From: Stutzerimonas stutzeri
GTDB taxonomy: Bacteria; Pseudomonadota; Gammaproteobacteria; Pseudomonadales; Pseudomonadaceae
Direction of reading: 5' to 3'
DNA length: 64,000 nt
NCBI RefSeq assembly: GCF_024448895.1
Contig: NZ_JAMOIC010000013.1
Span: forward strand, 80,749 to 144,748
Below the pieces are notes generated by a model. The model made no database searches. It saw only the letters and a program-made list of their open reading frames with translations, and was not told the origin of the DNA. Below are positions 1 to 9,659 of this stretch, piece by piece. A program made the translations under genes and the position numbers. The stretch's first letter is position 1. Every line of letters begins with the position of its first letter.

Positions 1-806
1 AAAGCGGTCGGCTGAAGCCTGGCATGACCCTGGTCGAGCCAACGTCCGGCAATACGGGCATTGGGCTCGCCTTTGTGGCGGCGGCGCGCGGGTACAAGCT
101 GATGCTGACCATGCCGGCCTCGATGAGCCTGGAGCGTCGCAAGGTATTGAAGGCACTGGGTGCAGAGCTGGTGTTGACCGAAGCGGCTAAAGGGATGAAG
201 GGTGCGATCGAAAAAGCAGCAGAGATCGCCGCGACCGACCCGGACAAGTACTTCATGCCGCAACAGTTCGAGAACCCATCCAATCCGGCCATTCACGAGA
301 AGACAACCGGTCCGGAAATCTGGAATGACACCGAAGGCAGTATTGATGTGCTGGTTGCAGGCGTCGGTACTGGGGGCACCATTACCGGTGTGTCGCGCTA
401 TATCAAGAACACCAAGGGCAAGCAGATTCTCAGCGTTGCGGTAGAGCCGGTCAGCTCTCCGGTAATCACGCAGACGATGGCTGGGGATGAAGTCAAACCA
501 AGTCCGCACAAGATCCAGGGCATCGGTGCTGGTTTCGTACCGAAGAACCTGGACCTGTCAATCGTCGATCAGGTCGAGCGTGTCGACGATGACGAGTCCA
601 AAGCCATGGCGCTGCGCCTGATGCGGGAGGAGGGGATTCTCTGCGGTATCTCCTGCGGCGCGGCGATGGCTGCGGCGGTACGTCTTGCGGAGAAGCCGGA
701 AATGCAGGGCAAGAATATCGTCGTGATCCTGCCTGACTCTGGCGAGCGCTATCTGTCCTCGATGCTCTTTTCTGACATGTTCACCGAGCAAGAACTGCAG
801 CAGTGA
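1..806 (+). CDS. cysK: Cysteine synthase A (O-acetylserine sulfhydrylase), 3' part
   Basis: PLP enzyme making L-cysteine from O-acetylserine and sulfide in the cytoplasm. The frame is open from base 3, so the gene starts left of the window. The first visible residues lead into the TSGNTG substrate-binding loop, and the ATG at 24 is internal. Downstream the PLP-phosphate loop GTGGT and the C-terminal SCGAA segment (CysK-type GISCGAA) are present. The Schiff-base lysine lies upstream of the window edge. The stop is followed by a GC-rich hairpin. CysM is the alternative, but the SGAA-type C-terminus and the fit to known CysK sequences favour CysK. Confidence 0.93.
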   Translation, partial: SGRLKPGMTLVEPTSGNTGIGLAFVAAARGYKLMLTMPASMSLERRKVLKALGAELVLTEAAKGMKGAIEKAAEIAATDPDKYFMPQQFENPSNPAIHEKTTGPEIWNDTEGSIDVLVAGVGTGGTITGVSRYIKNTKGKQILSVAVEPVSSPVITQTMAGDEVKPSPHKIQGIGAGFVPKNLDLSIVDQVERVDDDESKAMALRLMREEGILCGISCGAAMAAAVRLAEKPEMQGKNIVVILPDSGERYLSSMLFSDMFTEQELQQ

Positions 807-813
807 GTCCGCT

Positions 814-848
814 GCGCCGGGCTGCATCAGCATCAGCAGCACCGGCGC
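814..848 (+). terminator. Hairpin after cysK
   Basis: GCGCCGG-GCTGC pairs with GCAGC-A-CCGGCGC around a 10-nt loop, eight bases after the cysK stop. No T-run follows, so it may be a weak terminator or an mRNA 3'-end stabiliser. Confidence 0.4.
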
Positions 849-906
849 TGCATCGTTTGACGCTTCTCGGATACGCAATGAGCTCCCTGACTGTTCAAAA
901 GGGACG

Positions 907-1824
907 CTAGCTGCGTTGGGTCTCGGGTGCCGCCACTGCCGTGTCAGGCGCCTGTTTCAATATGAGCCACAGCGCCACGGCAATCAGCGCACCGCCGTAG
1001 ACGTAAGCCCAGTCCAGCGGCTCACCCAGAAACACCGCACCCCAGAGAACGCCGAACGGCGGAATGATGAACGTCACTGTCAGCGTTCGGACCGGTCCGA
1101 TGTCCGAAAGCAGTCGGAAGTAAAGGATGTAGGCGAAAGCCGTGCAACCGATGCCCAGGCCGAGAAGGCTGAGCCAGACGGTTCCGTTACCCCAGGACAT
1201 GGGTGGCGCCATGATCAGCGAGAGGGCAAACATGGGGAGCAAGCAAAAGGCAGCTCCAGCCTGGCTGCCGAACGCGACCAGTTCGCTGCTCAAGCCTCCA
1301 TGTTGATTGATCCAGCGGCGGGTCAGAAACCCACCGAATCCGTAGCATGCCGTCGCGCCCAGACAAGCAAGCGCACCTATTACCAGTTCCATGTCGAATG
1401 CCACGGGTCCGGTGCGCGTCAGCAAGGCCACGCCGCCCAGACCGAACATCACGCCGACCATTTTCGAGACCGTCAGCGATTCTGCGAAAAACAGAGCGCC
1501 GATGACGACGCCCATCATCGGCGTAGTTGCATTGAAAATGGCCGAGTAACCGGTTGGCAGGAATTGCGCCGCCAGTGCATAGAGGGCAAATGGCACGCCT
1601 GAGTTGATCATTCCCAGAAGCATGCACAGCTTCAGCTTTCCACGAAAATCCCAACGAACCCGCATCACGAGGAGTATTGCCAACAACCCGGCACAGGCAA
1701 AAAGCACCCGGAAGAATGCAGTGGGAAAGGTCCCGAGCTCCGGTGCGATTATCCGCATGAAGAGAAAGCTGGCCCCCCATATCGCGGCGAGGCTGAGCAG
1801 ACGCAACAGATCGACAATGCGCAT
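907..1824 (-). CDS. EamA-family (DMT superfamily) inner-membrane transporter
   Basis: About 305 residues with ten hydrophobic segments in two repeats, the EamA pattern. Members export metabolites such as amino acids, and the substrate cannot be read from sequence. The longest frame begins at 1866, but the ATG at 1824 opens directly into the first membrane segment (MRIVDLLRLLSLAAIWG) with the classic AAIWGASFLFMR motif of this family. It lies convergent with cysK and divergent from aceK. An exporter of cysteine-pathway metabolites is possible from position but not shown. Confidence 0.85.
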   Translation of the reverse strand: MRIVDLLRLLSLAAIWGASFLFMRIIAPELGTFPTAFFRVLFACAGLLAILLVMRVRWDFRGKLKLCMLLGMINSGVPFALYALAAQFLPTGYSAIFNATTPMMGVVIGALFFAESLTVSKMVGVMFGLGGVALLTRTGPVAFDMELVIGALACLGATACYGFGGFLTRRWINQHGGLSSELVAFGSQAGAAFCLLPMFALSLIMAPPMSWGNGTVWLSLLGLGIGCTAFAYILYFRLLSDIGPVRTLTVTFIIPPFGVLWGAVFLGEPLDWAYVYGGALIAVALWLILKQAPDTAVAAPETQRS

Positions 1825-1977
1825 GACGGGACTCCACGGGATGAGCAGCCAGTGTTGGCGAGGCACCTAGACCTGGCAACCCGATTCACGCTTTCAAACT
1901 TTCCGTTGGGCTGATCGGCTTTCATTGGGGAGGGTGTCTGGATAAGCTCGAGGCTTTCATGCAGCGAGAGCAACGAT

Positions 1978-3699
1978 ATGGCGCAGCATTCGCCGGACAT
2001 CGAGATTGCCCGGCAGATCCTTCTGGGTTTCGATGATTACCGCGAGCATTTCAGGCTGATTACCGAGGGCGCCAGGGCTCGCTTTGAACAGGCCCAGTGG
2101 CAGGATGCCCAGCGCGCCTCGGCGGCAAGAATCAACCTATATGAGCAGAAGGTCAGCGAAACCGCTGCGGCTTTGCGCTCGGCGGTGGAATCGCAGGTAC
2201 TACTCGACGTCGAGCGCTGGCCACAAATCAAGAGCGAGTACATCGGCCTGATTAACCCGCGCTTCGATGATGAGCTTTCCGAGACCTGGTACAACTCGAT
2301 CTTCTGCACCCTGTTCAGTCACGACTGCATCAATGACAGCACCATGTTCATCCATACCACCCGGCCGGCTAACCGGGCTCAGTGGATGGCGCAGACGCGA
2401 CGCTATCAACCCAGCGGCGATCTGCGAGGCGTGCTGGAGCAAATCCTCAGTGATTTCGCCTTTGACGTGCCCTACGGGGACCTGAGTGCCGATCTGCAGC
2501 GGTTGGAGGCGCAACTGCAAATATCGCTGCCTGACTGGGTGTGCAAGGACCCGGAGCTGGTCGTTGAGCTGTTTACCTCGGTGCTTTACCGCAACAAGGG
2601 TGCCTATCTCGTCGGGCGAATCTTCACCCGGGATGAGCAGTGGCCGCTGGTAATTCCGCTGTTGCACCGCGAGGGTGACGGACTGGTCGCTGACGCCTTG
2701 ATTACCGATGAGGCTGAAGTCTCGATCATCTTTTCGTTCACCCGCTCGTATTTCATGGTCGAGGTGTCGATACCCGCCGAGTTCATCGGCTTTCTCAAGC
2801 AGATCATGCCGGGCAAGCATGTTGCCGAGCTCTACACGTCGATCGGCTTCTACAAGCACGGAAAATCGGAGTTCTATCGCTCGCTGATCAATCATCTGGC
2901 GACGACTGACGACCGCTTCGTCATGGCGCCAGGCGTCCGCGGCATGGTGATGAGTGTGTTCACGCTGCCCGGTTTCAACACGGTGTTCAAAATCATCAAG
3001 GATCGTTTTTCCCATACCAAGAACGTCAATCGCGCCACGGTGATCGAGAAGTACAGGCTGGTGAAGAGCGTCGATAGGGTAGGGCGGATGGCCGATACGC
3101 AGGAGTTTGCCGACTTCCGCTTTCCCACATCCAAGTTCGACCCCGAGTGTCTGGCAGAGCTGCTGGAAGTGGCGCCGTCTACCGTCGAGCTGCAGGGCGA
3201 TACCGTGCTGGTCCGCCACTGCTGGACCGAGCGCCGAATGACGCCATTGAATCTGTACGTGGAAAGCGCCAGTGAACAGCAGGTCGAGGAAGCGCTGGAA
3301 GATTACGGGCTGGCAATCAAGCAGCTGGCGGCGGCCAATATTTTCCCCGGTGACATGCTGCTGAAAAACTTTGGGGTGACCCGTCACGGGAGGGTGGTCT
3401 TTTATGACTACGACGAGATCTGCTTTCTTACTGAAGTGAATTTTCGCTACATCCCGGAAGCGCGATATCCAGAGGACGAAATGTCTTCCGAGCCCTGGTA
3501 TTCGGTGGGGCCGAACGACGTGTTCCCAGAAGAGTTTCCGCGCTTTCTGTTTGCCGATCTCAAACAGCGCCGGCTTTTCGCCAAGCTCCATGGCGAGCTG
3601 TATGACGCGAACTACTGGAAGGGCCTTCAGCAGGCGATCAGCGACGGCAAGGTCATAGACGTATTTCCCTATCGTCGCAGGCAGGAAACGATCCATTAG
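1978..3699 (+). CDS. aceK: Isocitrate dehydrogenase kinase/phosphatase
   Basis: Bifunctional enzyme that phosphorylates and dephosphorylates isocitrate dehydrogenase, switching carbon between the TCA cycle and the glyoxylate shunt. 573 residues, close to the 578 of E. coli AceK. The N-terminal regulatory half is followed by the ATP-binding segment ([24 protein letters not shown], about residues 320-345) and the catalytic region DMLLKNFG...VFYDYDE (about residues 458-480), which carries the metal and phosphotransfer aspartates. In E. coli aceK follows aceBA. Here it stands alone, as in other pseudomonads. Confidence 0.97.
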   Translation: MAQHSPDIEIARQILLGFDDYREHFRLITEGARARFEQAQWQDAQRASAARINLYEQKVSETAAALRSAVESQVLLDVERWPQIKSEYIGLINPRFDDELSETWYNSIFCTLFSHDCINDSTMFIHTTRPANRAQWMAQTRRYQPSGDLRGVLEQILSDFAFDVPYGDLSADLQRLEAQLQISLPDWVCKDPELVVELFTSVLYRNKGAYLVGRIFTRDEQWPLVIPLLHREGDGLVADALITDEAEVSIIFSFTRSYFMVEVSIPAEFIGFLKQIMPGKHVAELYTSIGFYKHGKSEFYRSLINHLATTDDRFVMAPGVRGMVMSVFTLPGFNTVFKIIKDRFSHTKNVNRATVIEKYRLVKSVDRVGRMADTQEFADFRFPTSKFDPECLAELLEVAPSTVELQGDTVLVRHCWTERRMTPLNLYVESASEQQVEEALEDYGLAIKQLAAANIFPGDMLLKNFGVTRHGRVVFYDYDEICFLTEVNFRYIPEARYPEDEMSSEPWYSVGPNDVFPEEFPRFLFADLKQRRLFAKLHGELYDANYWKGLQQAISDGKVIDVFPYRRRQETIH

Positions 3700-3703
3700 C
3701 CAG

Positions 3704-3733
3704 AGCGAACCCTTCGCCACTAAGGGGGTCGCT
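3704..3733 (+). terminator. Hairpin after aceK
   Basis: AGCGAACCCTT pairs with AAGGGGGTCGCT around a short loop just after the aceK stop, with one internal mismatch/bulge. No U-tract, so termination efficiency is uncertain. Confidence 0.4.
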
Positions 3734-3874
3734 ATTCATAAGGGCCGGACGAACGGCTCAGCGTCTGAACAATCTGCAACACCTGCCTCAGGCGATGTTG
3801 CGATCGTTGGGTTATGCTGATCTCGAAGTCCCAAAGCTCCACCAAGACCCGTATCAAGCAGGAGGGGTTAGATC

Positions 3875-4000
3875 ATGAAAGCATGGCTCAATAGTGTGTG
3901 CTGGAATCTGGCTGTGGCGCTTGGGTTTGTCGAACCGCCTCGGTTGCAACCAATCCCAGTGCGCGCTCAGCGTGACAAGACGTCGGCTCAGCGTCGCTAA
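3875..4000 (+). CDS. Small ORF, 41 residues, unknown function
   Basis: ATG at 3875 preceded by a strong Shine-Dalgarno (AGGAGG, about 9 nt spacing), stop TAA at 3998-4000. The product starts MKAWLNSVCWNLAVALGF, an amphipathic/hydrophobic stretch with two tryptophans, then a proline- and arginine-rich tail (EPPRLQPIPVRAQRDK). The strong ribosome-binding site and composed start suggest a real small protein, perhaps membrane-associated. It is the only coding candidate in the 326-bp stretch between aceK and the convergent GST gene. No function can be assigned. Confidence 0.55.
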   Translation: MKAWLNSVCWNLAVALGFVEPPRLQPIPVRAQRDKTSAQRR

Positions 4001-4025
4001 CCGAAGCGAGCCGGGCGCTGACTGA

Positions 4026-4697
4026 TCAACGTCCCGGTATCACTGGCCCACCCCGTTCAATGGCTCGCTTGTATGCGGGCCTTTCCCGTATCCGCTCCAG
4101 AAACGCCGTCAGCCTTGGATAGCTGCCATCTAGCCCGCCTCGTGACTGCGCCGCCTCCAGCGGATAACTCATCTGAATGTCCGCCACGCTGAAGTCTTCG
4201 CCCGCAAACCATAGGCTTTTACCCAACTCGTCTTCCATGTAACCCAGATGAAGTTTCAACTGCGGCCCTATGAACGCCTGATTGGCGCCTTTGGCTATGG
4301 CACGAGCAACGGGGCGGATGAAGAAGGGCATAGGCCCATTCGATACACGATCGAACACCAGTCGCAGCAGCAACGGCGGCATGGCCGAGCCTTCGGCATA
4401 GTGCATCCAATAGCGATACCTCAGGTGTTCTGCAGTATTGGCAGCAGGAACCAGACGACCCTCGCCGTAGCGCTCGACCAGATATTCAAGAATTGCCCCT
4501 GATTCAGCCAGCGTCAGCTCGTCGTCAGTGATGATCGGCGACTTGCCGAGGGGATGTACGTTTTTCAGTTCAGGCGGGGCCAACATGGTCTTGGGGTCGC
4601 GCGCGTAACGTTTGATCTCGTAGGGCAGTTGCAGCTCCTCCAGCAGCCAAAGCACGCGCTGTGAACGGGAGTTTTCCAGGTGGTGCAGGGTGAGCAT
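4026..4697 (-). CDS. Glutathione S-transferase family protein
   Basis: 223 residues. Residues 1-82 form the thioredoxin-like domain, with the cis-proline (S53-P54) and the glutathione-contacting E65-S66 pair, followed by an all-helical C-terminal domain. The start is fixed by AGGAG seven bases upstream. It resembles bacterial GSTs related to the yeast Gtt1 group. Likely role is glutathione conjugation or peroxide detoxification, with the substrate unknown. It stands alone, divergent from the DTW gene. Confidence 0.88.
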   Translation of the reverse strand: MLTLHHLENSRSQRVLWLLEELQLPYEIKRYARDPKTMLAPPELKNVHPLGKSPIITDDELTLAESGAILEYLVERYGEGRLVPAANTAEHLRYRYWMHYAEGSAMPPLLLRLVFDRVSNGPMPFFIRPVARAIAKGANQAFIGPQLKLHLGYMEDELGKSLWFAGEDFSVADIQMSYPLEAAQSRGGLDGSYPRLTAFLERIRERPAYKRAIERGGPVIPGR

Positions 4698-4793
4698 CGA
4701 TATCTCCTCGGCGGTAGTGACCGCGACTAGCTTAGTTCACCCTGTCGATCCTGCGCCCATGTGGCAGAATTCCCGGTACATCCGGAGGAAGCC

Positions 4794-5387
4794 ATGTCTC
4801 GTCCTCGCTGTGCCCGATGTATGCGTCCCGAAGGCCACTGCCTGTGTTCTTTGATACCGGCCCTAGCCAGCAGGACATCTGTTCTGATTCTGCAGCACCC
4901 GAGCGAAGCCGGGCATGCACTGAACACTGCCAGATTGGCAGCGCTCGGTCTGCTTAACGCACAGCTGCGGATTGGCGAGATGTTCGATGACCTTCCGATT
5001 AACGATGGGGTGGACAGCTACCTGCTGTTTCCTGGCGAGGGGGCGCTTTCACTTTCAGAACTGAGAGATCGGGCCGAGCCGATCAGGCTGATCGTCCCGG
5101 ATGGGACTTGGCGCAAGGCCCGCAAGCAGCTTCATCTGAATCCCGATCTTGCCGCGCTGCCGCGTGTGGAACTTCCCGCGGGACATGTCTCTCGTTATCG
5201 CTTGCGCAAAGCGCCATCACCCGGCGCGCTGTCGACGCTCGAAGCAATAGTCGTCGCGCTGAACGAGCTTGAAGGGGGCGCGCGTTTCGATGCGCTGCTC
5301 AGACCCTTCGAGGCCTTGATCGACGGGCAGATCGACGCCATGGGCGCCGACGTCTTTCAGCGCAACCACGGGTGTTTGAATGGGTGA
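4794..5387 (+). CDS. DTW-domain tRNA-uridine aminocarboxypropyltransferase family protein
   Basis: 197 residues. DTW proteins such as E. coli TapT (YfiP) put the acp3U modification on tRNA using SAM. Seen here: an N-terminal cysteine cluster (CARCMRPEGHCLC), the LQHPSE segment, and the signature PDGTWRKARK that gives the family its name. The ATG at 4794 is preferred over the upstream in-frame start because a GGAGGA lies just before it and the cysteine cluster follows at once. Family assignment is firm; the exact tRNA position is inferred. Confidence 0.88.
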   Translation: MSRPRCARCMRPEGHCLCSLIPALASRTSVLILQHPSEAGHALNTARLAALGLLNAQLRIGEMFDDLPINDGVDSYLLFPGEGALSLSELRDRAEPIRLIVPDGTWRKARKQLHLNPDLAALPRVELPAGHVSRYRLRKAPSPGALSTLEAIVVALNELEGGARFDALLRPFEALIDGQIDAMGADVFQRNHGCLNG

Positions 5388-5395
5388 CTACCCCT

Positions 5396-5797
5396 TTAAC
5401 GGGATGGCAGAGTGGGCAGTCGAAGGATGTAGCGCGTTACCAGGGTCGCGCTTATCAGCATGCCAATCCGTGCCCACGGCAGCGGCACGAGCCAGCAAGA
5501 GATGCCGATACTCAACCACATCGTGATGATCGTATAGACCTTGGCCTTGTGCGGGATGCCATTGCCTTCGAGGTAATCGCGAAACCAGGGGCCTAACCGG
5601 GGGTGCATCACCAGCCAGTCATAAAAGCGCTGTGAGCTGCGCACGAAGCAGGCTGCGGCTAGCAGAAGGAAGGGGGTAGTAGGCAGGACTGGTAGAAAGA
5701 TCCCAATCACACCGAGCGCAACGCTTAGCCAACCGACCCCCAGTAGTGCGTAGCGCACTACTGGGTTGCGATACTTCGGAATATCGCGATGAGCCAA
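5396..5797 (-). CDS. YbaN family (DUF454) inner-membrane protein
   Basis: About 130 residues with the diagnostic segment GVIGIFLPVLPTTPFLLLAAACF and two to three membrane helices. Function of the family is not established. The longest frame starts with TTG at 5797 without a visible Shine-Dalgarno, so the true start may be a few codons further in. It is separated from yecA, transcribed in the same direction, by only 15 bases, so the two may share a transcript. Confidence 0.8.
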   Translation of the reverse strand: MAHRDIPKYRNPVVRYALLGVGWLSVALGVIGIFLPVLPTTPFLLLAAACFVRSSQRFYDWLVMHPRLGPWFRDYLEGNGIPHKAKVYTIITMWLSIGISCWLVPLPWARIGMLISATLVTRYILRLPTLPSR

Positions 5798-5812
5798 GAG
5801 GATGACCCGTGG

Positions 5813-6400
5813 TCAGTGCTTGCGTGGTTTGAGAAGAGCAGGCTTCTCGTCGGGCGCGTGGCAGATCAGATAAAGCGCGGTGAGTATCTCAGGGATCTGC
5901 GAGACCATTTCTTCGACCAGATCTCGGTCGGTGGCGATATCGCTGAACTCTGGCTGCTCATCGAAGAGCCCGGATCCAACCATGATCGGTAGCAGCAGCT
6001 CACTGACTTCCTCTTCGGAGTCTTCGAACCACACCGACTCGCGCATGAACACGCCTTCCATGAAACCGATGCACCAGCCACGCAGATCGGAATCGTCAGG
6101 CTCATCGCCCATTTCGAGGTCGCAGGGCAGCTCCATGTCTTCATCGCTAGCGAGCTGGCGGGCGATATGTGCCTTGAGCTGGGTCAGCGTCGCCTCGATG
6201 GACTCCCTTTCGGTGTCATCCGCATATTTCGGCGGCTCGGCGAATAGTGCGTCGATCCACTCGCGCTCGGGCACCTGTTCGGAGCAGATGCACAGGGCGG
6301 TCAGGTAGCCGTGAGCGGCGATGTAATCGAGCGCTTCCTCGTGCAGGTCATCTGCATCCAGAAACACTTGCAGGCGGGCGAGTTGCTCGGCGAATGACAT
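5813..6400 (-). CDS. YecA/UPF0149 family protein
   Basis: 195 residues, acidic, mostly helical, with the UPF0149 pattern (LTALCICSEQVPEREWIDALF, RGWCIGFMEGV). The C-terminal SEC-C zinc motif found in many YecA proteins is absent. The ATG at 6400 is preferred because the longer upstream frame reads through non-conserved, arginine-rich sequence. It lies divergent from recQ. Function unknown. Confidence 0.82.
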   Translation of the reverse strand: MSFAEQLARLQVFLDADDLHEEALDYIAAHGYLTALCICSEQVPEREWIDALFAEPPKYADDTERESIEATLTQLKAHIARQLASDEDMELPCDLEMGDEPDDSDLRGWCIGFMEGVFMRESVWFEDSEEEVSELLLPIMVGSGLFDEQPEFSDIATDRDLVEEMVSQIPEILTALYLICHAPDEKPALLKPRKH

Positions 6401-6647
6401 CGGGTGACTACCTTGGAGAGAAAACAGCGCTGATTCTAGACGAGCTATGGGTCCCCGGCTACCGCACAGCTCAGATGCTGCCGTGGTTGCCAGGAATTTC
6501 CCGCCCCTTCGCCTTCGACTGATGAAAAAATTGGCCAGGAGTTCCACAGGAGAGGGCAGACGACCCGGTTATCGCGTTAGCGCAGTGTTCTGCCTGAACG
6601 CTGCTGCCGGGTCGCGTATACTCCCGCGTCTTGTTTCGGAGACCGGC

Positions 6648-8771
6648 ATGCTCGATCAGGCACAGCGCATTCTCAAAGATGTATTCGGCTACGACGCGTT
6701 TCGTGGCGACCAGGGTGCGATCATCCAGCGTGTGGCCGAGGGCGATGACGCCTTGGTGCTGATGCCGACCGGTGGTGGCAAATCGTTGTGCTATCAGGTG
6801 CCGGCACTGCTTCGCGATGGCCTTGCAGTCGTGGTCTCGCCGCTGATCGCATTGATGGACGACCAGGTCGCGACCCTTGATGAGTTGGGCGTTTCCGCCG
6901 CAGCCCTGAACTCGACATTGTCCCCCGAGCAGCAGCGCGACATCGCTGATCGCCTGCGCCGTAACGAAATAAAGATGCTCTATCTGGCGCCAGAACGCCT
7001 GGTCCAGCCCCGCATGCTGGCTTTTCTGCAGCGTCTGGAGATCGGTCTTTTTGCTATCGACGAAGCGCATTGCGTCTCCCAGTGGGGACACGATTTCCGT
7101 CCGGAGTACCTTCAATTGGGGCAGCTGGCGGAGTTCTTTCCCAGCGTGCCGCGCATCGCACTGACCGCCACAGCGGACAAGCGGACTCGGGAAGAAATCG
7201 TCCAGCGGCTGCATCTGGAGAACGCCGAGCGGTTCCTATCCAGTTTCGACCGACCGAATATCTTTTACCGCATCGTGCCGAAAGAACAGCCGCGCAAGCA
7301 GTTGATGGCCTTCCTGGCGGAGCGGCGCGGCGATGCGGGCATCATCTACTGCATGTCGCGCAAGAAGGTCGACGACATTGCGGCCTTCCTGACCGAGCAG
7401 GGCTTCCCCGCATTGCCTTATCACGCCGGTCTGCCAAACGACCTGCGGGCGTTTCATCAGAAGCGCTTCCTCAACGAGGAAGGCCTGATCATGGTCGCAA
7501 CCATCGCGTTCGGCATGGGTATCGACAAGCCCAACGTGCGGTTCGTCGCGCATCTGGATTTGCCGAAATCGCTTGAAGCCTATTACCAGGAAACCGGTCG
7601 TGCGGGTCGAGACGGCTTGCCGGCAGACGCCTGGATGGCCTACGGGCTGCAGGACGTGATCTTTCTCAAGCAGATGCTTAACAACTCCGAGGGCGACGAC
7701 CGGCATAAGCGCATCGAGCAGCACAAGCTCGACGCCATGCTCTCGTTGTGCGAGGAGACGCGGTGCCGCCGCCAGGTGCTACTGGCCTATTTCGACGAGC
7801 AGATGCCCGAGCCGTGTGGGCATTGCGACAACTGTGTCGATGGCGTGCAGACCTGGGATGCCACCGAGCCGGCACGTCAGGCGCTGTCAGCCATCTACCG
7901 CAGCGGTCAGCGCTACGGTGTTGGGCATCTGGTTGACATTCTTCTGGGCCGCGACAACGAGAAGATTCGTAGCCTCGGCCACCAGCACCTCTCTGTGTTT
8001 GGTGTTGGGAAGGGGCTTTCCGAAGGAGAGTGGCGTTCGCTGTATCGCCAGCTGGTGGCGCGAGGTCTGGCTGACGTCGACCTCGAAGGTTTCGGCGGCT
8101 TGCGCTTGAGCGACAGCTGCCGCGCTTTGCTTCGTGGCGAGGTGACGCTGGAGCTGCGCCGAGAATTGACGGCCAAGACGGCCAAATCTTCAGTCAGCGC
8201 AGCCAGCCAGTTGGTGCGCAGCGAAGAACGGGAGACATGGGAGGCACTGCGTACACTGCGTCGCAAGCTGGCTGAGGAGCACGGCGTACCGCCTTATGTG
8301 ATTTTTCCGGATGCCACACTGCTGGAAATGCTGCGGAGCCAGCCGGCGGCTCTCAGCGACATGGCGCGGATCAGTGGCGTCGGCGCCCGCAAACTGGAGC
8401 GCTACGGCCAGGCCTTCCTGGAAGTGCTGCAGGGCACGGCGAAGGCCGTCAGGTCCCCTGCGGATGTCCGTCATGAATTGATTACGCTCGCACGTGCCGG
8501 GATGACGCCCGCGCAGATCGCTCGCCAACTCGACTGCAGCGAAAAGAATGTATACGCCATGCTTGCTGAAGCCATCGGCCAGCAGCAGCTGAGCCTGGAG
8601 CAGGCGCTGGATTTGCCCGAGGAGTTGCTGAGCGAAATCCAGGAAGCGTTTCTCGACGGCGAAGGCGAGTTACCACCGGTTGCGGCACTGGCCGAGCAGT
8701 TTGCCGGCCGCGTACCTGAGGCTGTCCTGTTCTGTGTTCGCGCGTCGTTGCAGGCTGAGTTCGAACTCTGA
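6648..8771 (+). CDS. recQ: ATP-dependent DNA helicase RecQ
   Basis: 707 residues; 3'-5' helicase acting in recombination and fork repair. Order: SF2 helicase core with Walker A (MPTGGGKS, 39-46) and the DEAH box (138-141), helicase-C with the [10 protein letters not shown] motif, RQC zinc site (CEETRCRRQ...PCGHCDNC), winged helix, then HRDC (around residues 530-610). A roughly 100-residue C-terminal tail contains a helix-turn-helix-like stretch ([21 protein letters not shown]). The extra length relative to E. coli RecQ (609) is usual for pseudomonads. The upstream in-frame extension is not conserved-looking. Confidence 0.97.
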   Translation: MLDQAQRILKDVFGYDAFRGDQGAIIQRVAEGDDALVLMPTGGGKSLCYQVPALLRDGLAVVVSPLIALMDDQVATLDELGVSAAALNSTLSPEQQRDIADRLRRNEIKMLYLAPERLVQPRMLAFLQRLEIGLFAIDEAHCVSQWGHDFRPEYLQLGQLAEFFPSVPRIALTATADKRTREEIVQRLHLENAERFLSSFDRPNIFYRIVPKEQPRKQLMAFLAERRGDAGIIYCMSRKKVDDIAAFLTEQGFPALPYHAGLPNDLRAFHQKRFLNEEGLIMVATIAFGMGIDKPNVRFVAHLDLPKSLEAYYQETGRAGRDGLPADAWMAYGLQDVIFLKQMLNNSEGDDRHKRIEQHKLDAMLSLCEETRCRRQVLLAYFDEQMPEPCGHCDNCVDGVQTWDATEPARQALSAIYRSGQRYGVGHLVDILLGRDNEKIRSLGHQHLSVFGVGKGLSEGEWRSLYRQLVARGLADVDLEGFGGLRLSDSCRALLRGEVTLELRRELTAKTAKSSVSAASQLVRSEERETWEALRTLRRKLAEEHGVPPYVIFPDATLLEMLRSQPAALSDMARISGVGARKLERYGQAFLEVLQGTAKAVRSPADVRHELITLARAGMTPAQIARQLDCSEKNVYAMLAEAIGQQQLSLEQALDLPEELLSEIQEAFLDGEGELPPVAALAEQFAGRVPEAVLFCVRASLQAEFEL

Positions 8772-8896
8772 TCCACCAACTGACCGGCTTCCATGACAAC
8801 GCTTCGCTTGTTCGCCGCGCCGTCTAGCACGGCGGTCTGCAACACAGGGTTACGCACCGCGCCAATAGTCGCCTTGCCTCTATTCGGGAGCTGTGG

Positions 8897-8915
8897 TTAG
8901 CTCGCTAATAATTAG
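8897..8915. promoter_or_regulatory. Overlapping palindromes, candidate MarR operator
   Basis: TTAGC-TC-GCTAA (8897-8908) overlaps CTAAT-A-ATTAG (8905-8915), both perfect inverted repeats, 21 bp upstream of the marR start codon. Position and symmetry suit an autorepressor site for the adjacent MarR protein. No binding data; inference from sequence only. Confidence 0.55.
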
Positions 8916-8936
8916 TTTTTCCGGAAAGACCGTTCC

Positions 8937-9374
8937 ATGTATCCCGACCAACACCGCTTCGCGATGCAATTGGCACAACTCTCGCGTGGCTGGCGCGCTG
9001 AACTGGATCGTCGGCTCGCCGATCTTGGCCTGTCCCAGGCTCGCTGGTTGGTGCTTTTGCACCTTGCCCGATTCGATCACGACCCGACACAGCGCGAGCT
9101 TGCACAGAGCGTGGCAGTCGAGGGGCCAACGCTGGCGAGACTGCTGGACAGTCTCGAAGCGCAAGGGTTGGTGCATCGCAAACCTGCCCCCGGCGACCGT
9201 CGGGCCAAGCTCATCACCCTGGGCGCTCCGGCTCGCCCGCTGATCCAACGGATCGAAGCGATCTCCACCCAGGTGCGGCAAGAGCTGTTCGATGGCATCG
9301 ACGAAGCTGATCTGCGCAAATGTCAGCAGGTACATGAGCGGATCCTGGCTAACCTGGTCACAGCCAAACGCTGA
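8937..9374 (+). CDS. MarR-family transcriptional regulator
   Basis: 145 residues with the winged helix typical of MarR/SlyA: recognition helix (TLARLLDSLEAQGLVHR) followed by the wing motif PGDRRAKLITL. Dimeric repressors of this family respond to phenolics or oxidants. The position between recQ and the FimV-like gene matches the MarR gene PA3341 of P. aeruginosa. An inverted-repeat operator lies just upstream, suggesting autoregulation. Confidence 0.92.
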   Translation: MYPDQHRFAMQLAQLSRGWRAELDRRLADLGLSQARWLVLLHLARFDHDPTQRELAQSVAVEGPTLARLLDSLEAQGLVHRKPAPGDRRAKLITLGAPARPLIQRIEAISTQVRQELFDGIDEADLRKCQQVHERILANLVTAKR

Positions 9375-9659
9375 CACGCCCCTGCCAATGCTTCTCCCAA
9401 AGCGCGAAGGGCAACTGACGTCGAGTAGCTAGCTTTCGTGCGGCTACTTTCCAAGCTGCCCCTGCATTAAGGCGACTCCGTCCACCACCGTCTGTCCCAC
9501 GTAGCTAGGCGATGCCATCGAGTGATGGCACAATGCCTTATCGCGTTAACCGACGAACTGCTTCAACCTTTTGCATATTCAGTCGATAACCGCGTCACAG
9601 TTCAACTATCGGACAGTGGACTCGGCAGACGTGCGCCGAGCGCCGCTTGCGGAGATGCC
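9375..9659. other. Intergenic stretch between marR and the FimV-like gene
   Basis: 285 bp without a convincing gene. A frame running into the FimV-like gene from 9522 is open but has no conserved-looking content. I see no strong sigma70 promoter or hairpin. Confidence 0.5.

Noticed and set aside
2200-3720. 506-codon open frame antisense to aceK
   Set aside because: Fully overlaps the well-supported aceK gene on the other strand; a by-product of GC-rich codon use, with no domain-like content.
5789-5992. Plus-strand frame across the YbaN/yecA junction
   Set aside because: Antisense to the yecA 3' end; no ribosome-binding site or motif.
9525-9540. TGGCAC-like sigma54 -24 element before the FimV-like gene
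   Set aside because: The required TTGC-type -12 element at the right spacing is missing (the sequence continues AATGCCTTAT).
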